Assembly (NCBI GenBank): GCA_029224185.1
Contig: CM055189.1
Location: forward strand, 22,992,055-23,056,054
DNA length: 64,000 nt
Origin: Karalla daura
Lineage: Eukaryota > Chordata > Actinopteri > Chaetodontiformes > Leiognathidae
Direction of reading: 5' to 3'
In this document: one piece after another, positions 1 through 10,121 of the stretch
Layout of the letters: every line of letters starts with the position of its first letter
Position numbering within the stretch: the stretch's first letter is position 1
Program-made: the position numbers and the translations under genes
The notes under the pieces: generated by a model
Databases searched by the model: none
What the model saw: the letters and a program-made list of their open reading frames with translations, nothing else
Told to the model about the DNA's origin: nothing

Positions 1-43
1 GTGAAAAAAACGACCACCCCGGACCTGTCGTTTTGGCCAAGAT

Positions 44-72
44 CCCGACCCCGAGCGAGCGAGCCCAAACCC
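44..72 (-). other. Repeated G-rich minus-strand motif with four G-runs
   Basis: The plus strand has CCC (44-46), CCCC (49-52), CCC (64-66) and CCC (70-72), separated by 2, 11 and 3 bases. The minus strand therefore has four runs of at least three G within 29 bases, a candidate two-loop-short, one-loop-long quadruplex (or an i-motif on the plus strand). It recurs in most units. It is broken in N and N' units (CCAACC), in the GAGACC units (5020, 14932, 16879) and at the 47152 deletion. Folding is not shown by the sequence alone. Confidence 0.5.
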
Positions 73-386
73 ACCATTTGGGGTGTGAGCCGCCTCCGGG
101 GTGGCCCACGCTCACTGGAAAAAGCAATCCCGAGGCCGGCTGTGGCCCCGGAGCTGAGATATTAACCCTCGCCGAAAGTGAAAAAAACGACCACCCCGGA
201 CCTGTCGTTTTGGCCGAGATCCCGACCCCGAGCGAGCGAGCCCAAACCCACAATTTGGGGTGTGAGCCGCCTCCGGGGTGTCCCACGCTCACTGGAAAAA
301 GCAATCCCGAGGCCGGCTGTGGCCCCGGAGCTGAGATATTAACCCTCGCCGAAAGTGAAAAAAACGACCACCCCGGACCTGTCGTT

Positions 387-563
387 TTGGCCGAGATCCC
401 GACCCCGAGCGAGCGAGCCCAAACCCACCATTTGGGGTGTGAGCCGCCTCCGGGGTGGCCCACGCTCACTGGAAAAAGCAATCCCGAGGCCGGCTGTGGC
501 CCCGGAGCTGAAATATTAACCCTCGCCGAAAGTGAAAAAAACGACCATCCCGGACCTGTCGTT
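387..563 (+). repeat. Representative H-type monomer (basic form)
   Basis: H is the plainest and a very common monomer type, used here as the reference for the others. It starts TTTTGGCCGAG, carries CCCCGAGCGAG, then CCCACCATTTGGGG, GCCGCCTCCGGGGTGG and AAAAAGCAATCC. The tail is either GAGATATTAACC or GAAATATTAACC; this one has the GAA form. It contains 16 CpG by hand count. Subvariants include a GCC to GTC change in the tail (CTCGTCGAAAG at 1234, 2650, 9730, 11500 and 57342) and a CTG to TTG change (9181 and 10951). Unit boundaries are arbitrary; here the unit begins at the TTGGCC motif. Confidence 0.93.
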
Positions 564-740
564 TTGGCCGAGATCCCGACCCCAAGCGAGCGAGCCCAAA
601 CCCACGATGTGGGGTGTGAGCCACCTCTGGGGTGGCCCACGCTCACTGGAAAAAGCAATCCCGAGGCCGGCTGTGGCCCCGGAGCTGAGATATTAACCCT
701 CGCCGAAAGTGAAAAAAACGACCACCCCGGACCTGTCGTT
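564..740 (+). repeat. Representative V-type monomer
   Basis: V-type differs from H at five linked positions: CCCCGAG to CCCCAAG, CCATTTGG to CGATGTGG (two changes), GCCGCC to GCCACC, and TCCGGGG to TCTGGGG. Three of the five are CpG transitions. The last two changes create a perfect 6-bp inverted repeat (GCCACC and GGTGGC with a 5-nt spacer, 620-636 here). V precedes R in most HORs. Confidence 0.92.
620..636. other. Perfect short inverted repeat specific to V-type monomers
   Basis: GCCACC and GGTGGC flank a 5-nt spacer. In H, R, D, K and N units the left arm is GCCGCC, giving one mismatch. The same site recurs in every V unit. It is too short to call a functional hairpin; it is noted as a type-specific structure. 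Confidence 0.6.
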
Positions 741-917
741 TTGGCCGAGATCCCGACCCCGAGCGAGCGAGCCCAAACCCACCATTTGGGGTGTGAGCCG
801 CCTCCGGGGTGGCCCACGCTCACTGGAAAAAGCAATCCCGAGGCCGGCTGTGGCCCCGGAGCTGAGATATTAACCCTCGCCGAAAGTGAAAAAAACGACC
901 ACCCCGGACCTGTCGTT

Positions 918-1094
918 TTGGCCGAGATCCCGACCCCGAGCGAGCGAGCCCAAACCCACCATTTGGGGTGTGAGCCGCCTCCGGGGTGTCCCACGCTCAC
1001 TGGAAAAAGCAATCCCGAGGCCGGCTGTGGCCCCGGAGCTGAGATATTAACCCTCGCCGAAAGTGAAAAAAACGACCACCCCGGACCTGTCGTT
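918..1094 (+). repeat. Representative C-type monomer (GGTGTCCC variant)
   Basis: C-type units match H except for G to T in GGGGTGGCCC, giving GGGGTGTCCC. A left-end subvariant also has CACAATTTGG instead of CACCATTTGG; it occurs only in the units around 252, 2022, 8394 and 10164. C units usually follow a K unit or a run of H units. The same GTGTCCC substitution also occurs in hybrid units with K-like, R-like or D-like first halves, which points to recombination within the monomer. Confidence 0.9.
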
Positions 1095-1448
1095 TTGGCC
1101 GAGATCCCGACCCCGAGCGAGCGAGCCCAAACCCACCATTTGGGGTGTGAGCCGCCTCCGGGGTGGCCCACGCTCACTGGAAAAAGCAATCCCGAGGCCG
1201 GCTGTGGCCCCGGAGCTGAAATATTAACCCTCGTCGAAAGTGAAAAAAACGACCATCCCGGACCTGTCGTTTTGGCCGAGATCCCGACCCCAAGCGAGCG
1301 AGCCCAAACCCACGATGTGGGGTGTGAGCCACCTCTGGGGTGGCCCACGCTCACTGGAAAAAGCAATCCCGAGGCCGGCTGTGGCCCCGGAGCTGAGATA
1401 TTAACCCTCGCCGAAAGTGAAAAAAACGACCACCCCGGACCTGTCGTT

Positions 1449-1625
1449 TCGGCCGGGATCCCGACCCCGCGCGAGCGAGCCCAAACCCACGATTTGGGGT
1501 GTGAGCGGCCTCCGGGGTGGCCCACGCTCACTGGAAAAAGTGATCCCGAGGCCGGCTGTGGCCCCGGAGCTGAGATATTAACCCTCGCCGAAAGTGAAAA
1601 AAACGACCACCCCGGACCTGTCGTT
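1449..1625 (+). repeat. Representative R-type monomer (CGGGATCCCG, CGCGCGAG)
   Basis: R-type units carry TTTCGGCCGGGATCCCG in place of TTTTGGCCGAGATCCCG, CCCCGCGCGAG in place of CCCCGAGCGAG, ACGATTTGG, and AAAAAGTGATCC in place of AAAAAGCAATCC. The first change creates a BamHI site (GGATCC) inside the palindrome CGGGATCCCG (1454-1463 here) and an overlapping CGGCCG. A left-end subvariant has GAGCGGCC instead of GAGCCGCC; it is seen in seven units, the last at 12835, and never after. A later subvariant has ACCATTTGG. Confidence 0.92.
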
Positions 1626-1802
1626 TCGGCCGGGATCCCGACCCCGAGCGAGCGAGCCCAAACCCACGATTTGGGGTGTGAGCCGCCTCCGGGGTGGCCC
1701 ACGCTCACTGGAAAAAGCAATCCCGAGGCCGGCTGTGGCCCCGGAGCTGAGATTTTTACCCTCGCCGAAAGTGAAAAAAACGACCACCCCGGACCTGTCG
1801 TT
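1626..1802 (+). repeat. Representative D-type monomer (GAGATTTTTACC tail)
   Basis: D-type shares the R-like start (CGGGATCCCG, so it is also BamHI-positive) but keeps CCCCGAGCGAG and AAAAAGCAATCC. Its hallmark is the tail GAGATTTTTACC in place of GAGATATTAACC. That change removes the TTAA that otherwise ends a short minus-strand reading frame in every unit, so the spacing of D tails is a convenient ruler for the HOR structure. Some later copies have the ordinary ATATTAACC tail. D usually follows R and precedes K or N. Confidence 0.92.
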
Positions 1803-1979
1803 TTGGCCAAGATCCCGACCCCGAGCGAGCGAGCCCAAACCCACCATTTGGGGTGTGAGCCGCCTCCGGGGTGGCCCACGCTCACTGGAAAAAGCAATCC
1901 CGAGGCCGGCTGTGGCCCCGGAGCTGAGATATTAACCCTCGCCGAAAGTGAAAAAAACGACCACCCCGGACCTGTCGTT
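1803..1979 (+). repeat. Representative K-type monomer (GGCCAAG variant)
   Basis: K-type differs from H by a single CpG transition, GGCCGAG to GGCCAAG. It opens the nested 10-, 8- and 6-unit HORs at the left end and the 16-unit HOR at 17379. From 24.99 kb onward a K/C hybrid (GGCCAAG together with GTGTCCC) also appears. Confidence 0.9.
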
Positions 1980-3218
1980 TTGGCCGAGATCCCGACCCCG
2001 AGCGAGCGAGCCCAAACCCACAATTTGGGGTGTGAGCCGCCTCCGGGGTGTCCCACGCTCACTGGAAAAAGCAATCCCGAGGCCGGCTGTGGCCCCGGAG
2101 CTGAGATATTAACCCTCGCCGAAAGTGAAAAAAACGACCACCCCGGACCTGTCGTTTTGGCCGAGATCCCGACCCCGAGCGAGCGAGCCCAAACCCACCA
2201 TTTGGGGTGTGAGCCGCCTCCGGGGTGGCCCACGCTCACTGGAAAAAGCAATCCCGAGGCCGGCTGTGGCCCCGGAGCTGAAATATTAACCCTCGCCGAA
2301 AGTGAAAAAAACGACCATCCCGGACCTGTCGTTTTGGCCGAGATCCCGACCCCGAGCGAGCGAGCCCAAACCCACCATTTGGGGTGTGAGCCGCCTCCGG
2401 GGTGTCCCACGCTCACTGGAAAAAGCAATCCCGAGGCCGGCTGTGGCCCCGGAGCTGAGATATTAACCCTCGCCGAAAGTGAAAAAAACGACCACCCCGG
2501 ACCTGTCGTTTTGGCCGAGATCCCGACCCCGAGCGAGCGAGCCCAAACCCACCATTTGGGGTGTGAGCCGCCTCCGGGGTGGCCCACGCTCACTGGAAAA
2601 AGCAATCCCGAGGCCGGCTGTGGCCCCGGAGCTGAAATATTAACCCTCGTCGAAAGTGAAAAAAACGACCATCCCGGACCTGTCGTTTTGGCCGAGATCC
2701 CGACCCCAAGCGAGCGAGCCCAAACCCACGATGTGGGGTGTGAGCCACCTCTGGGGTGGCCCACGCTCACTGGAAAAAGCAATCCCGAGGCCGGCTGTGG
2801 CCCCGGAGCTGAGATATTAACCCTCGCCGAAAGTGAAAAAAACGACCACCCCGGACCTGTCGTTTCGGCCGGGATCCCGACCCCGCGCGAGCGAGCCCAA
2901 ACCCACGATTTGGGGTGTGAGCGGCCTCCGGGGTGGCCCACGCTCACTGGAAAAAGTGATCCCGAGGCCGGCTGTGGCCCCGGAGCTGAGATATTAACCC
3001 TCGCCGAAAGTGAAAAAAACGACCACCCCGGACCTGTCGTTTCGGCCGGGATCCCGACCCCGAGCGAGCGAGCCCAAACCCACGATTTGGGGTGTGAGCC
3101 GCCTCCGGGGTGGCCCACGCTCACTGGAAAAAGCAATCCCGAGGCCGGCTGTGGCCCCGGAGCTGAGATTTTTACCCTCGCCGAAAGTGAAAAAAACGAC
3201 CACCCCGGACCTGTCGTT
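1803..3218 (+). repeat. Left HOR copy 2: 8 monomers (K C H C H V R D)
   Basis: This block matches the preceding 10-unit block but lacks one V-H pair. The private markers CACAATTT (252 and 2022) are 1770 bp apart, while GTCGAAAG (1234 and 2650) and the D tails are 1416 bp apart, which places a clean two-unit (354-bp) difference between them. Confidence 0.85.
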
Positions 3219-4280
3219 TTGGCCAAGATCCCGACCCCGAGCGAGCGAGCCCAAACCCACCATTTGGGGTGTGAGCCGCCTCCGGGGTGGCCCACGCTCA
3301 CTGGAAAAAGCAATCCCGAGGCCGGCTGTGGCCCCGGAGCTGAGATATTAACCCTCGCCGAAAGTGAAAAAAACGACCACCCCGGACCTGTCGTTTTGGC
3401 CGAGATCCCGACCCCGAGCGAGCGAGCCCAAACCCACCATTTGGGGTGTGAGCCGCCTCCGGGGTGTCCCACGCTCACTGGAAAAAGCAATCCCGAGGCC
3501 GGCTGTGGCCCCGGAGCTGAGATATTAACCCTCGCCGAAAGTGAAAAAAACGACCACCCCGGACCTGTCGTTTTGGCCGAGATCCCGACCCCGAGCGAGC
3601 GAGCCCAAACCCACCATTTGGGGTGTGAGCCGCCTCCGGGGTGGCCCACGCTCACTGGAAAAAGCAATCCCGAGGCCGGCTGTGGCCCCGGAGCTGAAAT
3701 ATTAACCCTCGCCGAAAGTGAAAAAAACGACCATCCCGGACCTGTCGTTTTGGCCGAGATCCCGACCCCAAGCGAGCGAGCCCAAACCCACGATGTGGGG
3801 TGTGAGCCACCTCTGGGGTGGCCCACGCTCACTGGAAAAAGCAATCCCGAGGCCGGCTGTGGCCCCGGAGCTGAGATATTAACCCTCGCCGAAAGTGAAA
3901 AAAACGACCACCCCGGACCTGTCATTTCGGCCGGGATCCCGACCCCGCGCGAGCGAGCCCAAACCCACGATTTGGGGTGTGAGCGGCCTCCGGGGTGGCC
4001 CACGCTCACTGGAAAAAGTGATCCCGAGGCCGGCTGTGGCCCCGGAGCTGAGATATTAACCCTCGCCGAAAGTGAAAAAAACGACCACCCCGGACCTGTC
4101 GTTTCGGCCGGGATCCCGACCCCGAGCGAGCGAGCCCAAACCCACGATTTGGGGTGTGAGCCGCCTCCGGGGTGGCCCACGCTCACTGGAAAAAGCAATC
4201 CCGAGGCCGGCTGTGGCCCCGGAGCTGAGATTTTTACCCTCGCCGAAAGTGAAAAAAACGACCACCCCGGACCTGTCGTT
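3219..4280 (+). repeat. Left HOR copy 3: 6 monomers (K C H V R D)
   Basis: This is the shortest version of the left family and looks like the core motif K C H V R D, which recurs in the 16-unit HOR further right. A private G to A at 3924 (GTCATTTCGG) recurs exactly 50 units downstream at 12774. Confidence 0.83.
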
Positions 4281-4457
4281 TTGGCCGAGATCCCGACCCC
4301 GAGCAAGCGAGCCCAAACCAACCATTTGGGGTGTGAGCCGCCTCCGGGGTGGCCCACGCTCACTGGAAAAAGCAATCCCGAGGCCGGCTGTGGCCCCGGA
4401 GCTGAGATATTAACCCTCGCCGAAAGTGAAAAAAACGACCACCCCGGACCTGTCGTT
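4281..4457 (+). repeat. Representative N-type monomer (GAGCAAGCGAG, CCAACCATT)
   Basis: N-type differs from H by GAGCGAGCGAG to GAGCAAGCGAG (a CpG transition) and CCCACCATT to CCAACCATT. It nearly always follows a D unit. A partial form (CCAACCATT but GAGCGAG retained, for example 18441-18617) always follows a D unit carrying the private C to G change GACCAGCCC. The A in CCAACC breaks one of the C-runs of the repeated C-rich motif described in the findings. Confidence 0.9.
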
Positions 4458-7400
4458 TTGGCCGAGATCCCGACCCCAAGCGAGCGAGCCCAAACCCACG
4501 ATGTGGGGTGTGAGCCACCTCTGGGGTGGCCCACGCTCACTGGAAAAAGCAATCCCGAGGCCGGCTGTGGCCCCGGAGCTGAGATATTAACCCTCGCCGA
4601 AAGTGAAAAAAACGACCACCCCGGACCTGTCGTTTTGGCCAAGATCCCGACCCCGAGCGAGCGAGCCCAAACCCACCATTTGGGGTGTGAGCCGCCTCCG
4701 GGGTGGCCCACGCTCACTGGAAAAAGCAATCCCGAGGCCGGCTGTGGCCCCGGAGCTGAGATATTAACCCTCGCCGAAAGTGAAAAAAACGACCACCCCG
4801 GACCTGTCGTTTTGGCCGAGATCCCGACCCCGAGCGAGCGAGCCCAAACCCACCATTTGGGGTGTGAGCCGCCTCCGGGGTGGCCCACGCTCACTGGAAA
4901 AAGCAATCCCGAGGCCGGCTGTGGCCCCGGAGCTGAGATATTAACCCTCGCCGAAAGTGAAAAAAACGACCACCCCGGACCTGTCGTTTTGGCCGAGATC
5001 CCGACCCCAAGCGAGCGAGACCAAACCCACGATGTGGGGTGTGAGCCACCTCTGGGGTGGCCCACGCTCACTGGAAAAAGCAATCCCGAGGCCGGCTGTG
5101 GCCCCGGAGCTGAGATATTAACCCTCGCCGAAAGTGAAAAAAACGACCACCCCGGACCTGTCGTTTCGGCCGGGATCCCGACCCCGCGCGAGCGAGCCCA
5201 AACCCACGATTTGGGGTGTGAGCCGCCTCCGGGGTGGCCCACGCTCACTGGAAAAAGTGATCCCGAGGCCGGCTGTGGCCCCGGAGCTGAGATATTAACC
5301 CTCGCCGAAAGTGAAAAAAACGACCACCCCGGACCTGTCGTTTCGGCCGGGATCCCGACCCCGAGCGAGCGAGCCCAAACCCACGATGTGGGGTGTGAGC
5401 CACCTCTGGGGTGGCCCACGCTCACTGGAAAAAGCAATCCCGAGGCCGGCTGTGGCCCCGGAGCTGAGATATTAACCCTCGCCGAAAGTGAAAAAAACGA
5501 CCACCCCGGACCTGTCGTTTCGGCCGGGATCCCGACCCCGCGCGAGCGAGCCCAAACCCACGATTTGGGGTGTGAGCGGCCTCCGGGGTGGCCCACGCTC
5601 ACTGGAAAAAGTGATCCCGAGGCCGGCTGTGGCCCCGGAGCTGAGATATTAACCCTCGCCGAAAGTGAAAAAAACGACCACCCCGGAACTGTCGTTTCGG
5701 CCGGGATCCCGACCCCGAGCGAGCGAGCCCAAACCCACCATTTGGGGTGTGAGCCGCCTCCGGGGTGGCCCACGCTCACTGGAAAAAGCAATCCCGAGGC
5801 CGGCTGTGGCCCCGGAGCTGAGATTTTTACCCTCGCCGAAAGTGAAAAAAACGACCACCCCGGACCTGTCGTTTTGGCCGAGATCCCGACCCCGAGCAAG
5901 CGAGCCCAAACCAACCATTTGGGGTGTGAGCCGCCTCCGGGGTGGCCCACGCTCACTGGAAAAAGCAATCCCGAGGCCGGCTGTGGCCCCGGAGCTGAGA
6001 TATTAACCCTCGCCGAAAGTGAAAAAAACGACCACCCCGGACCTGTCGTTTTGGCCGAGATCCCGACCCCAAGCGAGCGAGCCCAAACCCACGATGTGGG
6101 GTGTGAGCCACCTCCGGGGTGGCCCACGCTCACTGGAAAAAGCAATCCCGAGGCCGGCTGTGGCCCCGGAGCTGAGATATTAACCCTCGCCGAAAGTGAA
6201 AAAAACGACCACCCCGGACCTGTCGTTTTGGCCAAGATCCCGACCCCGAGCGAGCGAGCCCAAACCCACCATTTGGGGTGTGAGCCGCCTCCGGGGTGGC
6301 CCACGCTCACTGGAAAAAGCAATCCCGAGGCCGGCTGTGGCCCCGGAGCTGAGATATTAACCCTCGCCGAAAGTGAAAAAAACGACCACCCCGGACCTGT
6401 CGTTTTGGCCGAGATCCCGACCCCGAGCGAGCGAGCCCAAACCCACCATTTGGGGTGTGAGCCGCCTCCGGGGTGGCCCACGCTCACTGGAAAAAGCAAT
6501 CCCGAGGCCGGCTGTGGCCCCGGAGCTGAGATATTAACCCTCGCCGAAAGTGAAAAAAACGACCACCCCGGACCTGTCGTTTTGGCCGAGATCCCGACCC
6601 CGAGCGAGCGAGCCCAAACCCACCATTTGGGGTGTGAGCCGCCTCCGGGGTGGCCCACGCTCACTGGAAAAAGCAATCCCGAGGCCGGCTGTGGCCCCGG
6701 AGCTGAAATATTAACCCTCGCCGAAAGTGAAAAAAACGACCACCCCGGACCTGTCGTTTTGGCCGAGATCCCGACCCCAAGCGAGCGAGCCCAAACCCAC
6801 GATGTGGGGTGTGAGCCACCTCTGGGGTGGCCCACGCTCACTGGAAAAAGCAATCCCGAGGCCGGCTGTGGCCCCGGAGCTGAGATATTAACCCTCGCCG
6901 AAAGTGAAAAAAACGACCACCCCGGACCTGTCGTTTTGGCCGAGATCCCGACCCCGAGCGAGCGAGCCCAAACCCACCATTTGGGGTGTGAGCCGCCTCC
7001 GGGGTGGCCCACGCTCACTGGAAAAAGCAATCCCGAGGCCGGCTGTGGCCCCGGAGCTGAAATATTAACCCTCGCCGAAAGTGAAAAAAACGACCATCCC
7101 GGACCTGTCGTTTTGGCCGAGATCCCGACCCCAAGCGAGCGAGCCCAAACCCACGATGTGGGGTGTGAGCCACCTCTGGGGTGGCCCACGCTCACTGGAA
7201 AAAGCAATCCCGAGGCCGGCTGTGGCCCCGGAGCTGAGATATTAACCCTCGCCGAAAGTGAAAAAAACGACCACCCCGGACCTGTCGTTTCGGCCGGGAT
7301 CCCGACCCCGCGCGAGCGAGCCCAAACCCACGATTTGGGGTGTGAGCCGCCTCCGGGGTGGCCCACGCTCACTGGAAAAAGTGATCCCGAGGCCGGCTGT

Positions 7401-8174
7401 GGCCCCGGAGCTGAGATATTAACCCTCGCCGAAAGTGAAAAAAACGACCACCCCGGACCTGTCGTTTCGGCCGGGATCCCGACCCCAAGCGAGCGAGCCC
7501 AAACCCACGATGTGGGGTGTGAGCCACCTCTGGGGTGGCCCACGCTCACTGGAAAAAGCAATCCCGAGGCCGGCTGTGGCCCCGGAGCTGAGATATTAAC
7601 CCTCGCCGAAAGTGAAAAAAACGACCACCCCGGACCTGTCGTTTTGGCCAAGATCCCGACCCCGAGCGAGCGAGCCCAAACCCACCATTTGGGGTGTGAG
7701 CCGCCTCCGGGGTGGCCCACGCTCACTGGAAAAAGCAATCCCGAGGCCGGCTGTGGCCCCGGAGCTGAGATATTAACCCTCGCCGAAAGTGAAAAAAACG
7801 ACCACCCCGGACCTGTCGTTTTGGCCGAGATCCCGACCCCGAGCGAGCGAGCCCAAACCCACCATTTGGGGTGTGAGCCGCCTCCGGGGTGGCCCACGCT
7901 CACTGGAAAAAGCAATCCCGAGGCCGGCTGTGGCCCCGGAGCTGAGATATTAACCCTCGCCGAAAGTGAAAAAAACGACCACCCCGGACCTGTCGTTTTG
8001 GCCGAGATCCCGACCCCGAGCGAGCGAGCCCAAACCCACCATTTGGGGTGTGAGCCGCCTCCGGGGTGGCCCACGCTCACTGGAAAAAGCAATCCCGAGG
8101 CCGGCTGTGGCCCCGGAGCTGAAATATTAACCCTCGCCGAAAGTGAAAAAAACGACCACCCCGGACCTGTCGTT
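4281..8174 (+). repeat. Irregular monomer order, 22 units
   Basis: The order is N V K H V R (D/V) R D N V K H H V H V R (D/V) K H H, with no long internal HOR that I can see. Two units (from 5343 and 7467) are D/V hybrids: a D-like CGGGATCCCG start joined to a V-like ACGATGTGG and CCACCTCTGG second part. Private changes include C to A at 5020 (GAGACCAAACC) and C to A near 5688 (CCGGAACTG). There is nothing else in this stretch. Confidence 0.8.
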
Positions 8175-8351
8175 TTGGCCAAGATCCCGACCCCGAGCGA
8201 GCGAGCCCAAACCCACCATTTGGGGTGTGAGCCGCCTCCGGGGTGGCCCACGCTCACTGGAAAAAGCAATCCCGAGGCCGGCTGTGGCCCCGGAGCTGAG
8301 ATATTAACCCTCGCCGAAAGTGAAAAAAACGACCACCCCGGACCTGTCGTT

Positions 8352-10121
8352 TTGGCCGAGATCCCGACCCCGAGCGAGCGAGCCCAAACCCACAATTTGG
8401 GGTGTGAGCCGCCTCCGGGGTGTCCCACGCTCACTGGAAAAAGCAATCCCGAGGCCGGCTGTGGCCCCGGAGCTGAGATATTAACCCTCGCCGAAAGTGA
8501 AAAAAACGACCACCCCGGACCTGTCGTTTTGGCCGAGATCCCGACCCCGAGCGAGCGAGCCCAAACCCACCATTTGGGGTGTGAGCCGCCTCCGGGGTGG
8601 CCCACGCTCACTGGAAAAAGCAATCCCGAGGCCGGCTGTGGCCCCGGAGCTGAAATATTAACCCTCGCCGAAAGTGAAAAAAACGACCATCCCGGACCTG
8701 TCGTTTTGGCCGAGATCCCGACCCCAAGCGAGCGAGCCCAAACCCACGATGTGGGGTGTGAGCCACCTCTGGGGTGGCCCACGCTCACTGGAAAAAGCAA
8801 TCCCGAGGCCGGCTGTGGCCCCGGAGCTGAGATATTAACCCTCGCCGAAAGTGAAAAAAACGACCACCCCGGACCTGTCGTTTTGGCCGAGATCCCGACC
8901 CCGAGCGAGCGAGCCCAAACCCACCATTTGGGGTGTGAGCCGCCTCCGGGGTGGCCCACGCTCACTGGAAAAAGCAATCCCGAGGCCGGCTGTGGCCCCG
9001 GAGCTGAGATATTAACCCTCGCCGAAAGTGAAAAAAACGACCACCCCGGACCTGTCGTTTTGGCCGAGATCCCGACCCCGAGCGAGCGAGCCCAAACCCA
9101 CCATTTGGGGTGTGAGCCGCCTCCGGGGTGGCCCACGCTCACTGGAAAAAGCAATCCCGAGGCCGGCTGTGGCCCCGGAGTTGAAATATTAACCCTCGCC
9201 GAAAGTGAAAAAAACGACCACCCCGGACCTGTCGTTTTGGCCAAGATCCCGACCCCGAGCGAGCGAGCCCAAACCCACCATTTGGGGTGTGAGCCGCCTC
9301 CGGGGTGGCCCACGCTCACTGGAAAAAGCAATCCCGAGGCCGGCTGTGGCCCCGGAGCTGAGATATTAACCCTCGCCGAAAGTGAAAAAAACGACCACCC
9401 CGGACCTGTCGTTTTGGCCGAGATCCCGACCCCGAGCGAGCGAGCCCAAACCCACCATTTGGGGTGTGAGCCGCCTCCGGGGTGTCCCACGCTCACTGGA
9501 AAAAGCAATCCCGAGGCCGGCTGTGGCCCCGGAGCTGAGATATTAACCCTCGCCGAAAGTGAAAAAAACGACCACCCCGGACCTGTCGTTTTGGCCGAGA
9601 TCCCGACCCCGAGCGAGCGAGCCCAAACCCACCATTTGGGGTGTGAGCCGCCTCCGGGGTGGCCCACGCTCACTGGAAAAAGCAATCCCGAGGCCGGCTG
9701 TGGCCCCGGAGCTGAAATATTAACCCTCGTCGAAAGTGAAAAAAACGACCATCCCGGACCTGTCGTTTTGGCCGAGATCCCGACCCCAAGCGAGCGAGCC
9801 CAAACCCACGATGTGGGGTGTGAGCCACCTCTGGGGTGGCCCACGCTCACTGGAAAAAGCAATCCCGAGGCCGGCTGTGGCCCCGGAGCTGAGATATTAA
9901 CCCTCGCCGAAAGTGAAAAAAACGACCACCCCGGACCTGTCGTTTCGGCCGGGATCCCGACCCCGCGCGAGCGAGCCCAAACCCACGATTTGGGGTGTGA
10001 GCGGCCTCCGGGGTGGCCCACGCTCACTGGAAAAAGCAATCCCGAGGCCGGCTGTGGCCCCGGAGCTGAGATATTAACCCTCGCCGAAAGTGAAAAAAAC
10101 GACCACCCCGGACCTGTCGTT
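8352..10121 (+). repeat. 10-monomer tandem duplication, copy 1
   Basis: The order is C (CACAATTT), H, V, H, H (GAGTTGAAA), K, C, H (GTCGAAAG), V, R. Copy 2 follows immediately at 1770 bp. Matching private markers are 8394/10164, 9181/10951 and 9730/11500. The last unit is chimeric: an R-type first part (GAGCGGCC, diagnostic base 10003) and a K/H-type second part (AAAAAGCAAT, diagnostic bases 10037-10038), whereas copy 2 ends with a complete R unit. This is what an unequal exchange inside the monomer would leave. Confidence 0.87.

Larger units (their letters stand above)
33..1802 (+). repeat. Left HOR copy 1: 10 monomers (K C H V H C H V R D)
   Basis: Ten units in the order K, C (CACAATTT form), H, V, H, C, H (GTCGAAAG form), V, R (GAGCGGCC form), D. 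The next two blocks repeat this order with two and then four units missing, so this is the longest version of a nested family. The order was read from shared substitutions, not from an alignment program. Confidence 0.85.
2334..4900 (+). repeat. Source or partner copy of a 50-unit-offset segmental duplication
   Basis: About 15 consecutive units here match, in the same order, units 8850 bp (50 x 177) to the right. Shared private markers are GTCGAAAG at 2650 and 11500, GTCATTTCGG at 3924 and 12774, and three D tails at the same offset. On the left, the preceding units differ in type (H here, K there). On the right, the match fades inside the unit near 4.9 kb, where the tail is GAGATATT here and GAAATATT in the partner. 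Confidence 0.8.

Noticed and set aside
61..75. Telomere-like CCCAAACCC
   Set aside because: Only two imperfect CCCAAA-type words per unit, not a tandem of a telomere hexamer or heptamer.
1..177. Ancient internal subrepeats inside the 177-bp unit
   Set aside because: CCCCGGACCTG (17-27) resembles CCCCGGAGCTG (146-156), and ATCCCGA occurs at 42 and 127, but the spacings (129 and 85) disagree and the surroundings do not align, so I cannot support a shorter ancestral unit.
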